64,000 nucleotides of DNA from Planctomycetota bacterium (GTDB lineage: Bacteria; Planctomycetota; UBA1135; GCA-002686595), in assembly GCA_012959525.1 (NCBI GenBank), contig DUDB01000057.1:20362-84361 (forward strand), given 5' to 3'. The position numbers were made by a program, and so were the translations under genes. Under the pieces are notes generated by a model. It had not been told where the DNA came from and did no database searches. It worked only from the letters and a program-made list of their open reading frames with translations. Of the stretch, positions 43,743-52,560 are shown piece by piece. Each line of letters starts with the position of its first letter. Positions within the stretch are counted from its first letter, which is position 1.

Positions 43743-44786
43743 TCATTCTTTCAGGAGTTCCAGGACCGCCGAGCACAGACGCTCGGGGGTGATCGATGAG
43801 TTGTCGGCGTCGGGGCGATAGGAACAGTAATCGCTTGAGGTACTCCGAATCGAGCGTCCGTGTCCGAAGAGATCCACCTCGGCCCCGGAAGTCGGGGCAA
43901 AGAAGGCCACCACGGGCCGTTCCAGGGCCACCCCCATGTGTAGCGCCAGGGAATCGCTACTGACCAACACGTCACAGCAAGCAACCTGTGCGGCGAACTC
44001 CAGGAGGCCATTGTCGGTCCCCCCATCCAACACCACCAGACCATCCTCGGCACTCAACAACTCAAACATGCGCCGATTGCGCTCCGCTTCCAGCTCGCCT
44101 CCCAGGACCACGAACCTCACACCCGATCCCAGCGCAGTATGCAGGTGCCCGGCCAACTCCACACTGCTCTCCACGCTCAACCCCTTGGACGACCAGCGTC
44201 CACCGGCCCCGGTGTTCAATCCGATCAGAACGCCTTTTCCGCCGAGTCTCTCCCGCGCTTCCTCAACCAGGGCCTCCGACAGGACCAGGCTCGGTTTGGA
44301 GTCCTCGATCCCGAGCATCGCCGCGAAGATCCGCCCGTGGGTGAGTTCGTTCTCACGCTTGCGCTTGTCCGCTTCGGGCTTGCCCCAGCGAGACAGGAGT
44401 CCCATGCCGAACCAGGCCTCCACATCGTCGGTATAAGCCAGCTCCCCGCTCTCGTGCTCGTAGGCACCTGAGAGGCGCGAGCCACTATAGACCTGCAGTC
44501 GAGCCGCCAGCCGACAGGGACCCAGCTCATCATCCAAGGACAGGATCCACACGCTGCCCCGCGAGCCCAGGTTGGCCACGTACGCATCCACTCCCTCAGG
44601 GTCGCCGTCCCAGACACGCACCTCATCCACCAGAGGATGGTCGCGTACCAAGGGCTCCGCCTCGGGCGAGGTTACCCACACGATCGATCCGGCGCCCTCA
44701 AGCGCCTTCAGGCCGGGCAGGATGGAGGTCGTGCGCAGGACGTCCCCAAGGGCGCCGGTCTTGATCAGCAGGATGCGATCGTACAT
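43743..44786 (-). CDS. Glycosyltransferase family 9 (heptosyltransferase-like)
   Basis: A 347-residue GT-B enzyme. The N-terminal RILLIKTGALGDVLRTTSILPGL is the GT9 signature, and the C-terminal half has GLNTGAGGRWSSKGL and LVSSDSLALHMGVALERP, the ADP-heptose binding region. It should transfer heptose or a related sugar to the LPS core at the inner membrane, consistent with HldE at 30473. First gene of a three-gene operon with a mini membrane protein and a TylF methyltransferase. Confidence 0.92.
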   Translation of the reverse strand: MYDRILLIKTGALGDVLRTTSILPGLKALEGAGSIVWVTSPEAEPLVRDHPLVDEVRVWDGDPEGVDAYVANLGSRGSVWILSLDDELGPCRLAARLQVYSGSRLSGAYEHESGELAYTDDVEAWFGMGLLSRWGKPEADKRKRENELTHGRIFAAMLGIEDSKPSLVLSEALVEEARERLGGKGVLIGLNTGAGGRWSSKGLSVESSVELAGHLHTALGSGVRFVVLGGELEAERNRRMFELLSAEDGLVVLDGGTDNGLLEFAAQVACCDVLVSSDSLALHMGVALERPVVAFFAPTSGAEVDLFGHGRSIRSTSSDYCSYRPDADNSSITPERLCSAVLELLKE

Positions 44787-44826
44787 GGGGACAGAGAATC
44801 GGCGCGGCCGCGCTTGGATGCCAGCC

Positions 44827-46923
44827 TCAACCCCCGGAAACCACGAGGATCAGGTCCAGTTCATCCCCGTCACGGACCAGATCGTCCGGGCCCAGCTGCC
44901 GGCCTCCGGAATGCACACTGGGGAGAACAGCCTCCCCGCGTCTGAGGAGCGGGGCTGCCTCGGGCCAGCGGCGCGCGGCCTGCGCGACCACCGCCCGCAC
45001 CCGGGTGGGCAGGTTCAGCTCTAGGCTGGGCTCGGTCCCCAATGCCTCGGCCAGCGCACCCGAAGCTCGCAGCCGTACCCGCCCCCTGGCTGTGAGCCCG
45101 CCAAAGCTCGACTCATCCACCAAGGCCTCCTCCCCACCAGGGGTACCGAGCTGACCCAACGCGCGCTCCAGGATGTGGTCTCCCAGAGGGTCTTCCGGGG
45201 TCAGCCCCACGCCCCGCAGGGCGTGGTATTCGTCCCACATGCCGGGGGCCGCCAGGGCTCCCGACGGCCCCTCGCTGACCCTCTGGCCATCCTCTCCCCC
45301 GAGGCGTCGCCACAGCTCCGCTAGGACGGCTCCACGGCCCAGCCACCGCTCGCCTGGCGATTCTCCTTCTGCCCCTTCCAGCTCGCGCGCGAGCCCATCC
45401 AGGTCCACGACCCGATCGGCGAGCATTCCGGCGGCGGCGAAAGAGCAAAAACCAGAGAGGTCGAGCGCGAGGACCAAGTTCTCGTGCCACCACACCAGAC
45501 GCCCCTTGCCCACCGGTAGCGCGGGATTCTCCGCACCCAAGGGCAGCGGCAATGGAGCCACAAGGGCTTCCAGTCCGGCGCGCCCGAATCCCGCCCCCAC
45601 CAGGAAGGGAAAGGTGCGCATGGGCTCGCGCCCGCGCACGCCCACGCAAGCGCCAAGGTGCACAGCCAGATTCGATTCGGATCCCATGCCCTGGCCCCGT
45701 GAATGCAGCCCGTCATCCGCCAGACCCAAGCTCCGCCCCAAGGCATCCGCTCCCTGGCCCAACTGAGCCGCCGGCTCCTCGCCACGCACCATTTGTTCCA
45801 GTAGCTCTTCCAGTGCCAACGACTCCCCCCACAGGTGCGGTTTGTCCCGGGCCCAAAGCGCCAGACACCCACCTGCTTCTTTGGCGTCCAGCCCCAGGCG
45901 ATTGCAGCAGGACAAGAGCTCCCCCGCCCCTTCGACGCCGTCTATTCCCAGGTTCTGCCCCAGTGGATGCAACGCATTGAAGCGCGCATTAACTCCTTCC
46001 CCCTCGGCCCCCGGATCGTCCATGACCCAGCCGCACGGGGTCGGACAACCCCTGCATCCATGTCGCCGCTCGACCCGCTCGCGGGCCTGTTCGCCAAAAG
46101 CTCGCGCCTCTTCCACGGACACGCGCTCTGATCCGCCCCGAGCCCCCAGAGCAGAACGGGCCGCCAGAGATTCAAACAACTCCAAGCTGGCCCCCTCAGC
46201 TCGCGCCGCAAGGCGAGGGGAGTCCTTCTGGAGAGCGGCCCATCGATCGTCCCGCACGGGCTCCACCTCCTGCGCCGTCACCGCCAGGGCCTTGAGCCCA
46301 CGGGCTGCGAAGGATGCGCCCAGCCCCCCGCGGCCCACGTAGCTGGGGGGATCGCTGCCGGCGGCCAGATTGGCCAGGGGCAGACCGGCCTCTCCGGCGG
46401 GTCCGACCCTGAGGCTTGCACAGGGGCCGAGGTGTTTGACGAGGGCGCGCTGGGTGGCCTCGGGATCAAGGCCTTCCAGGTCGGGGAGATTCTCCAGTCG
46501 GGCACCCTGCTCACCCAACACCAAGACGGCACCCGATCCGGGAGCCACACCCTCGATGAGCAATAAGTCGGTCACCCGCGCCAGACGCCGGGCCAGATCG
46601 GATCCCACCTGACCCTCCCGCACGCAACCCGCCAGGGGTGCGTGAGCCATGACCACGGCCCGTGCCGCGGTGGGGACGCCGCGGGCCACGGCCGGGCCCA
46701 CCGCCAGGGCGAATGAGGTCTCCCGGTGGCCGGGATCCTGGAACCAGACCAAGGCCGCGGCGGGACCGCCCCAGCAGCCCACCCGGTCAGCGAGCGGGTC
46801 CGTGGCATGCCATTCGCCCACCTCGACCGCACTGGCTTGCCCCGCTCCCAGTGCGCCCAGGTCCACGCGCATGACGCGCGGGCGCTTGGGGTCGAGGGAG
46901 GTGGAGAGGCGAGAAGGACTCAT
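44827..46923 (-). CDS. Aldehyde:ferredoxin oxidoreductase-family tungsten/molybdenum enzyme fused to a MoaD-like C-terminal domain
   Basis: A 698-residue protein. Residues about 17-600 follow the AOR family: RVMRVDL near the start, pterin-binding-type GRGGLGASFAARGLKALAV (198-215), and iron-sulfur ligands C290, C293, C297 (GCRGCPTPC) plus C493 in SGFCSFA. Residues about 612-698 form a ubiquitin-like MoaD/ThiS domain (VRLRASGALAEALG, LNLPTRVRAVV, VRDGDELDLILVVSGG) ending in a free C-terminal GG. AOR enzymes oxidise aldehydes using a tungstopterin; MoaD carries the sulfur for pterin synthesis. The fusion is uncommon. ATG 46923 (TACACT box 7 nt upstream) matches the family start. Confidence 0.85.
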   Translation of the reverse strand: MSPSRLSTSLDPKRPRVMRVDLGALGAGQASAVEVGEWHATDPLADRVGCWGGPAAALVWFQDPGHRETSFALAVGPAVARGVPTAARAVVMAHAPLAGCVREGQVGSDLARRLARVTDLLLIEGVAPGSGAVLVLGEQGARLENLPDLEGLDPEATQRALVKHLGPCASLRVGPAGEAGLPLANLAAGSDPPSYVGRGGLGASFAARGLKALAVTAQEVEPVRDDRWAALQKDSPRLAARAEGASLELFESLAARSALGARGGSERVSVEEARAFGEQARERVERRHGCRGCPTPCGWVMDDPGAEGEGVNARFNALHPLGQNLGIDGVEGAGELLSCCNRLGLDAKEAGGCLALWARDKPHLWGESLALEELLEQMVRGEEPAAQLGQGADALGRSLGLADDGLHSRGQGMGSESNLAVHLGACVGVRGREPMRTFPFLVGAGFGRAGLEALVAPLPLPLGAENPALPVGKGRLVWWHENLVLALDLSGFCSFAAAGMLADRVVDLDGLARELEGAEGESPGERWLGRGAVLAELWRRLGGEDGQRVSEGPSGALAAPGMWDEYHALRGVGLTPEDPLGDHILERALGQLGTPGGEEALVDESSFGGLTARGRVRLRASGALAEALGTEPSLELNLPTRVRAVVAQAARRWPEAAPLLRRGEAVLPSVHSGGRQLGPDDLVRDGDELDLILVVSGG

Positions 46924-46930
46924 GGCGGCC

Positions 46931-46936
46931 AGTGTA
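46931..46936 (-). promoter_or_regulatory. Putative -10 box of the AOR-MoaD gene
   Basis: Minus-strand TACACT ends 7 nt before ATG 46923, without a Shine-Dalgarno. No convincing -35. Confidence 0.35.
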
Positions 46937-47046
46937 CGCCGCCCCAACACGCCCCGACGGGTTCTTTGCAACGGCCGCCCTCGCTTTCCCAATTCTGGCG
47001 TATAGGGTCCCCCTTCAGGGCCAGCGCCCAGCACCCTCCAAGAACC

Positions 47047-47973
47047 GTGAACGAGTCCTTCTCCATCGGCCGCCCCTTCGGCATCGAAGTGCGCGTCCAC
47101 ATCCTGTTCCTCTACATGGCGGGCTTCCTCATGCTCATCGGGGACAATCCCCTGGGCACGGCCGCCATCCTCGTGACCCTCTTCGGCCTGGTGCTGTTGC
47201 ACGAGCTGGGCCACAGCCTCGTCGCCCGGCACCATGGCATCCACGTGATCGACATCGTTCTGTGGCCCCTGGGCGGCATGGCGCGCATGAGCGAGATCCC
47301 CGAGTCCCCGCGGGTGGAGGGCCAGGTCGCCATCGCCGGCCCCCTGGTCAATCTGGCGTTGGCTGCGGCGGGTCTGCTGCTCTTGGGGCTGGTGGGAGGA
47401 TGGGAGGGGGGAATGGGCCCGTCCATCGCACACATCCTGGAGAGCCCCACGGCTTTTCTGACGGTCTTCATCGCCATGAACCTGATGCTGGGGATCTTCA
47501 ATCTGGTGCCCGCCTTCCCCATGGACGGCGGCCGCATCCTGCGCGCCTTCCTGGCACGCAAGCGCAGCTATCTGGAGGCCACCGAGATCGCCGTACGCGT
47601 GGGGCGCTACATCGCCCTGGCGATGATCTTCTCCTTCCTCATTCCACCCATGAACTGTTCCCTGCCCATCATCGGTGTTTACATCATGTGGACGGGCATG
47701 CGCGAATTGTGGAGCGTGCGCCTGCGTCACGCAGGAGGCGGGGCGAGCCCCTTCGGGCCCGGTGCGGGTCCCATGGGCGGCGGGCCAGGCGGCTTCCGGG
47801 TCGACCTGTCCGAACACCTGCGCGCCTTCGGGCGTCGAGGCGAACAGGGAGCCGCTCCCCCCGAATCAGGTAGGGGTGACTCCTCGGGCCGAAGTGCCGG
47901 AGGCTTCAGCGACGAAGACCTCCGCCGACTCGAGGACGAGCCGGGGCCTCTGCGCCGCCCACCCCCGGACTGA
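47047..47973 (+). CDS. Site-2 protease (M50) family membrane metalloprotease
   Basis: A 308-residue intramembrane protease. HELGH at 52-56 lies in the second hydrophobic segment, and the third zinc ligand D160 in NLVPAFPMDGGRIL; about four to six membrane segments precede residue 220. The C-terminal ~90 residues are a glycine/proline-rich cytoplasmic tail ending in FSDEDLRRLEDEP. The GTG at 47047 is the only start close to the SpoIVFB-like N-terminus (SIGRPFGIEVRVH). It probably cleaves membrane-bound regulators or signal remnants. Divergent from the AOR-MoaD gene. Confidence 0.9.
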   Translation: MNESFSIGRPFGIEVRVHILFLYMAGFLMLIGDNPLGTAAILVTLFGLVLLHELGHSLVARHHGIHVIDIVLWPLGGMARMSEIPESPRVEGQVAIAGPLVNLALAAAGLLLLGLVGGWEGGMGPSIAHILESPTAFLTVFIAMNLMLGIFNLVPAFPMDGGRILRAFLARKRSYLEATEIAVRVGRYIALAMIFSFLIPPMNCSLPIIGVYIMWTGMRELWSVRLRHAGGGASPFGPGAGPMGGGPGGFRVDLSEHLRAFGRRGEQGAAPPESGRGDSSGRSAGGFSDEDLRRLEDEPGPLRRPPPD

Positions 47974-47979
47974 CAGCCC

Positions 47980-50067
47980 CTACTCTTCCAGTCCGAGCTC
48001 CCGCAGGAAGGCATCCGCGTTGGGTTCGCGACCGAGGAAGTCGCGCACCAGATCCAGGGCTTCCACGGTGCCTCCGCGAGCCAGCACAAGTCGCCGATAC
48101 TCCCGCGCCGTGTCCTTGTTCATGATGCCCTCCTTCTCGAAACGGCTGAACATGTCCTGGGCGTAGACCAGGGACCACAGGTAGCCGTAGTAGCTGGCGT
48201 GGTAGCCCACCAGGTGCCCGAAGCTGCCCTGGCTCGTCAGGCCTTCGATGACGGGGAAGATACGGGTGTCCCGGTAGACCTCTGCTCGAACGGCGGTGGT
48301 ATCCACTTCACCATCGGCGTCCGTGTGGAAGGCCATGTCCATCATGCCCAGGAACACCTGCGCCTCAGCGCTTATCCCCGAGCCCATGTTCTTGGCGGCC
48401 AGCATGCCCTTCAGGGTCTCCTCGGGCAGGGACTCGCCGGTCTCGTGGTGGCTGGACAGACGCGCCAGAACGCCCGCGTCCCAGATCCAGTTCTCCAGCA
48501 TCTGTGAAGGGGCCTCGACGAAGTCGCGTGCCACGGCCGATCCCGCGAACTCTGCATACTCGGCGGTGGTCAGGATCGAGTGCAGACAGTGACCGAACTC
48601 GTGGAAGTAGGTCTCCACCTCCCTGTGGCGAAGCAGAGCCGGCTGGTCAGCAGTAGGCTTGGTGAAGTTACACACCAAAGCCACCAGGGGCTTGGCAATG
48701 GTGCCGTCCGGCAGACGCTTGCGCGAGCGCAAGGGGAACTGCGCGGCGTGGGTGTACTTGCCAGGGCGCGGGTGCAGGTCGGTGTAGAACTCGCCCAAGA
48801 GGTCACCGCTCTCGGCATCGTGAACCTGATAGAGGTGCACGTCCGGGTGCCACATGGGCCGTCCCTGCTCGCGCGCCTGATCACTGATCTCCGTGAATCG
48901 TATGCCGAAGAGATCCTGGGTCACGGCGAAGATTCCCTCGGTGACGCGCTCGATGGGGAAGTAACCCCGTACGGCCTCGTTGTCCACGGCGTACTTGGAG
49001 CGCATCAGACGGTTGCGGTAGAAGCTGTTGTCCCAGGCGTGGAACTCGGCCTCGGGATCGCCGAGGTGCTCGCGCTTGGCCGCCCGGACCTCGGCCAGAT
49101 CCTGCTCGGCCTTGCGCCGCAGCTTGGGCTTCAGATCGGCGTAGAACTCTGCCACCCGCTGCGGACTCCCGGCCATGCGGGTCTCCGTCTGATAGTGGGC
49201 GATGGTCGGGTAGCCGAGCAGCTGGGCCTTCTTTGAACGCAGCAGCAGGAGCTCCTCCAGGACGGCCACGTTGCGGGTACCGCCGCGCTTGGAGTAGGCG
49301 ATGGAGAGCTTGCAGCGGGTCTCTTCCACCTCACAGTAGGCGAAGAAGTCCGAGACGGCCGAGCCTACCAGGGGCACCGAATACAGAGGGCCCTTGCGCG
49401 GCACCCGGGTCAGGGCGCTCTCGGAAACACCACGACACTCTTCGGCGGTCAGCAGGACGGAGGTCTCGTCATCATCGATGTTCGAGCGAAATTCGATTCC
49501 CAACTCCTGCAGTTGGTTCTCGATCTCCAGGAGTTCGGCACGCTGCGCCGCATTGAGGTCCACACCCTTGCGCTTGAAGTCTCGGAGCAAGACGTCCCGA
49601 TAGCGCGCATCCTCTCCCTGCAGATCCGGCTGCCCCTCGCAGAAAGCCTGGACCGTGTGGTACAGGTCGACGTTCTGATAGAGCTTGTCGAACCAGGCCG
49701 AGGTCTCGACCTGGATGCGTCGCCCACGCTCACGCACCGCCGCATCCGTGGAGACTGCGGCCAGGAAGCCCTCCATGCGCACGCTCTGAATGAAGTCCCA
49801 CTGCACGTCGTCCACGGCGGTCAATGTGTTGGCGATGGTCCGCTGGTCGTCGGGCAATTCGACGATGGCCTGGATGGTCGCATTGGCCCGGGCCACTTCA
49901 CCCGCGATCAGACCCCCGGATTCGGGACGAACCGCAGGCAGAGGCTCGGGATCATGCTGGACGTGGGGCTCGATCGCGGCCCCCGTCACATCGACGTTGA
50001 AAATGCAGGCTGGCAGCAGGAGGCCGACAAGAACGAGGGACACGAGCAAGGGCTTGGGGGTGATCAT
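47980..50067 (-). CDS. M3-family peptidase, predicted lipoprotein
   Basis: A 695-residue oligopeptidase-like zinc protease. A lipoprotein signal (LVGLLLPAC) places it in the envelope, unlike the cytosolic oligopeptidase A. HEFGH at 489-493 and the third ligand E518 (in FVEAPSQMLENW) are intact; LVGYHASYYGYLWS near residue 620-635 is the substrate-contacting loop of the M3 family. It would trim short peptides outside the cytoplasm. ATG 50067 has TATTCT 7 nt upstream. Convergent with the site-2 protease, 6 bp apart. Confidence 0.92.
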   Translation of the reverse strand: MITPKPLLVSLVLVGLLLPACIFNVDVTGAAIEPHVQHDPEPLPAVRPESGGLIAGEVARANATIQAIVELPDDQRTIANTLTAVDDVQWDFIQSVRMEGFLAAVSTDAAVRERGRRIQVETSAWFDKLYQNVDLYHTVQAFCEGQPDLQGEDARYRDVLLRDFKRKGVDLNAAQRAELLEIENQLQELGIEFRSNIDDDETSVLLTAEECRGVSESALTRVPRKGPLYSVPLVGSAVSDFFAYCEVEETRCKLSIAYSKRGGTRNVAVLEELLLLRSKKAQLLGYPTIAHYQTETRMAGSPQRVAEFYADLKPKLRRKAEQDLAEVRAAKREHLGDPEAEFHAWDNSFYRNRLMRSKYAVDNEAVRGYFPIERVTEGIFAVTQDLFGIRFTEISDQAREQGRPMWHPDVHLYQVHDAESGDLLGEFYTDLHPRPGKYTHAAQFPLRSRKRLPDGTIAKPLVALVCNFTKPTADQPALLRHREVETYFHEFGHCLHSILTTAEYAEFAGSAVARDFVEAPSQMLENWIWDAGVLARLSSHHETGESLPEETLKGMLAAKNMGSGISAEAQVFLGMMDMAFHTDADGEVDTTAVRAEVYRDTRIFPVIEGLTSQGSFGHLVGYHASYYGYLWSLVYAQDMFSRFEKEGIMNKDTAREYRRLVLARGGTVEALDLVRDFLGREPNADAFLRELGLEE

Positions 50068-50074
50068 GGCCAAC

Positions 50075-50080
50075 AGAATA
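50075..50080 (-). promoter_or_regulatory. Putative -10 box of the M3 peptidase gene
   Basis: Minus-strand TATTCT ends 7 nt before ATG 50067; no Shine-Dalgarno, no clear -35. Confidence 0.35.
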
Positions 50081-50129
50081 GCGACCAAATCCCGGGAGGG
50101 GATCCCGACCAGGCAATACTACGCAGTCC

Positions 50130-51257
50130 CTACAGGTTCCCGAGGCTGATGGCGTTCGTTGGACAGTTGCGCACGCAGGCGTGGTCGCGGGTGCACTCGT
50201 AGTTGGCACTCTTGCGCACAGTGGCCACCCCGGCCTCGGCCCAGAATCCGTCCGTCTCGCAAACCATCTGGCACATACCACAACCCACGCAGAGGCTGGG
50301 GTCGAGGTGCAGGCTGACGTGATCCTTGGGCATCACCGGACACGTCAACCCGTCCTTGATCTCATCGGAGACCAGACCACGGGTGGAGGTGTGCGCAGTC
50401 AGCACATTCAGAGCTTCTTCCTCTCCCGCCTGGATCACCTCGCCCACCTTACTGAAGTCGAAGCGGTGGAGATGTCCCACCTTCGGCTGAATGAGGGCCA
50501 CGCGGTGGTCCACGTGCATGTGCAGGGATTGCTCTACCAGCACCTCCTCCACGATCTCGAACATGCGGAACAACGTCGGCAGCACGCGCCGCTGGTAGTC
50601 CGGCGTCTTGAAGGTGCTCTTGACGGTCAGATCCACGGCGATGATCAGGTCTGCGTCAAGGGTCTTGGCGAAGCGCAGAGGAACTGAGTCCACGATTCCT
50701 CCATCAACGTAGTTATTGCCTTCCCACTCGAGAGGCTCAAAGACCCCTGGCAAGGAACACGAGGAGTAGACCGCGTCCACCAACGAGATCTCCGTGAAAC
50801 CGGGCGTTCCCCAGTACACGGCTCCGCCCGACTCCAAGCGGACGGCGTTGCAATAGAACGGGATCTTCATCTCGGTCAACTCGATCTCGGGCAACATTTT
50901 TTTCAGGCTCTCGCGGAAGACCTTGCCCTGGTACATGCTCGGCGCACGCGTGCCCTTCAGCAGCAGCTTGACCGTGTTGAGACGGAAGTAGTCCTGCTTT
51001 TGAACCTCGATCAGAGTGCTCTCGATCTCCTCCAGTGAATTGCCCCCGCAGACCATGGCCCCCACGAACGCTCCGATGCTCGTTCCCACGACCGCGTCGT
51101 AGCGAATGCCCAGAGTCTGCAGCGCCTTGAGCACGCCGATGTGGGCCATGCCCCGCATGCCGCCTCCACCGAGCACGAGCACGGTGCGAGGCCTGGGACC
51201 GCTGCGACCAGGCAAGCGGAGGGGCAGAACGTCGGTGGGATCAATGAGGTCGCTCAT
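50130..51257 (-). CDS. Patatin-like phospholipase fused to a two-cluster ferredoxin domain
   Basis: A 375-residue protein. Residues about 24-210 are a patatin hydrolase: oxyanion loop GGGGMRG (30-36), nucleophile S60 in GTSIG and D185 in YVDGG. Residues about 312-375 form a bacterial ferredoxin fold: C323, C326, C329, C333 in CVGCGMCQMVC, then C355, D358, C361 and C365 in CTRDHACVRNCP. The second motif lacks its second cysteine, where aspartate sits, as in the Asp-ligated cluster of Pyrococcus furiosus ferredoxin. It may couple lipid hydrolysis to redox state. ATG 51257 chosen. Divergent from the fatty-acid operon, which could use its products. Confidence 0.88.
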   Translation of the reverse strand: MSDLIDPTDVLPLRLPGRSGPRPRTVLVLGGGGMRGMAHIGVLKALQTLGIRYDAVVGTSIGAFVGAMVCGGNSLEEIESTLIEVQKQDYFRLNTVKLLLKGTRAPSMYQGKVFRESLKKMLPEIELTEMKIPFYCNAVRLESGGAVYWGTPGFTEISLVDAVYSSCSLPGVFEPLEWEGNNYVDGGIVDSVPLRFAKTLDADLIIAVDLTVKSTFKTPDYQRRVLPTLFRMFEIVEEVLVEQSLHMHVDHRVALIQPKVGHLHRFDFSKVGEVIQAGEEEALNVLTAHTSTRGLVSDEIKDGLTCPVMPKDHVSLHLDPSLCVGCGMCQMVCETDGFWAEAGVATVRKSANYECTRDHACVRNCPTNAISLGNL

Positions 51258-51360
51258 GGGAGATGACTCTGGAAAACTGGGGATTTCTTTGCGAGAGACC
51301 AGCGCGAAGTTCTTGAGCGGCTGGCCAGCCCGGTGCAGGGTAGACCCCTGGTAGCCCACA

Positions 51361-52551
51361 ATGAAACCTCGAAGATCCTGGCAAGCCCTGGCCCAAGTCC
51401 CGACCCGCACCCTGCGGCGCCGGCAGGACAAAGCACTAGCGCGCTATCTGCGTGAGGAGCTCTACGCGCTCTCCCCCCACTACCACCGGGTGCTGGACGA
51501 GGCAGGTGTGGACGTTCGGCGTGTCCGTGGGGTGCCCGACCTGGCCGGGCTACCCCTCACCGAGCACGCTGACCTCGAGGAAAACCCCCAAGAGTTCATG
51601 CTGCGCCCCACGCCCCACGCCATGCGGGAGAACTGGGGCTTCACCCGCAAGCTGGCCCTGGCCCTCGGCGGCGAGCGCGCCGGCCAGGCCCTCCGCCGTG
51701 GGTATGAGCTGGCCTCCGAGCTCCCCGTGGACGCCCGCCTGCGTCAAACCGCGTGCACGCGCCACGACCTGGACCTCCTCGCCGAGGTGGGATTACGCGC
51801 GGCACTCCAACTGAATCTGGCGGCGGGCTCGCACTTGGTGAGCACCCTGCAACCAGAAGGCACCACCCCCTCGACCCTGGCGGGGGCCCTGCTCGCGGGA
51901 GCCCAGGACCCCCAAGCGTCAGGCGGCGATCCCCTGCGCGTCACCTGCCCAGGCGGGTCCCGTGCCCGAGGCCTGCACGGATCCAGGCGCGACACACCTA
52001 ACGTCGATGAGGTCCTGGCCGCGTTGGAGGGGCCCGGTTCCTCGGCCCTGATCGCACGGCCGCAGGTCCTCTCTCAAGTTGCGCAGGCGGCCCTCGACGG
52101 CTCGCGCTCCTATCCACACCTCAAGTGGCTGATCGTCGTGGGCAGCGCGGCCCCTGACCCGCAGGAGGCCGCGGCGTGGGTCGCTCTGGCCCCCGCAGCT
52201 CGGGTCGCCCGCATTCACGGGCACTCAGAGTGCCCCATGGCCTTCGTAGAGAGCGCGCGCCCAGTGGCCACAATGGCCGAGGCACCGGAGGCGGGAACAG
52301 GCTTCACTGTGCATCCCGATCTTTGCATTCTGGAGATCATCGATCCCGACACGCTCCAACCTGTCCCGGAAGGCCACCCTGGAGAGGTGGTCTACACATC
52401 CCTGGCCGCCCACGGCCGTGCCCTTCTTCGGTACCGTACGGGGGAGTGGGCGGAGCAGGGGTTGGTCTGGACCCCTGACTCAAACGGCTTCCTCCCGCGC
52501 CTCTCTTCCCGATTGCGACCGCTGAATCCCAACCCCTCCGGCATCCACTGA
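51361..52551 (+). CDS. Atypical acyl/aryl-CoA-ligase-like adenylate-forming protein
   Basis: A 396-residue protein resembling the phenylacetate-CoA ligase branch. Recognisable motifs are HGHSECPMAFVES (A5-like, about 285-297) and PGEVVYTSLAAHGRALLRYRTGEW (in two parts PGEVVYTSLAAHG and LLRYRTGEW, about 340-365). The serine/glycine phosphate-binding loop (SGTTG type) and the C-terminal lysine domain are not visible, so activity is uncertain; it could be a short or degenerate ligase. It begins an apparent operon with thiolase and the multifunctional beta-oxidation enzyme, 9 bp before the former. Confidence 0.65.
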   Translation: MKPRRSWQALAQVPTRTLRRRQDKALARYLREELYALSPHYHRVLDEAGVDVRRVRGVPDLAGLPLTEHADLEENPQEFMLRPTPHAMRENWGFTRKLALALGGERAGQALRRGYELASELPVDARLRQTACTRHDLDLLAEVGLRAALQLNLAAGSHLVSTLQPEGTTPSTLAGALLAGAQDPQASGGDPLRVTCPGGSRARGLHGSRRDTPNVDEVLAALEGPGSSALIARPQVLSQVAQAALDGSRSYPHLKWLIVVGSAAPDPQEAAAWVALAPAARVARIHGHSECPMAFVESARPVATMAEAPEAGTGFTVHPDLCILEIIDPDTLQPVPEGHPGEVVYTSLAAHGRALLRYRTGEWAEQGLVWTPDSNGFLPRLSSRLRPLNPNPSGIH

Positions 52552-52560
52552 TCCCTGCAC

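Noticed and set aside
46924..47817. A 298-codon N-terminal extension of the AOR-MoaD frame
   Set aside because: It is antisense to the site-2 protease and unlike any AOR; the family N-terminus starts at 46923.
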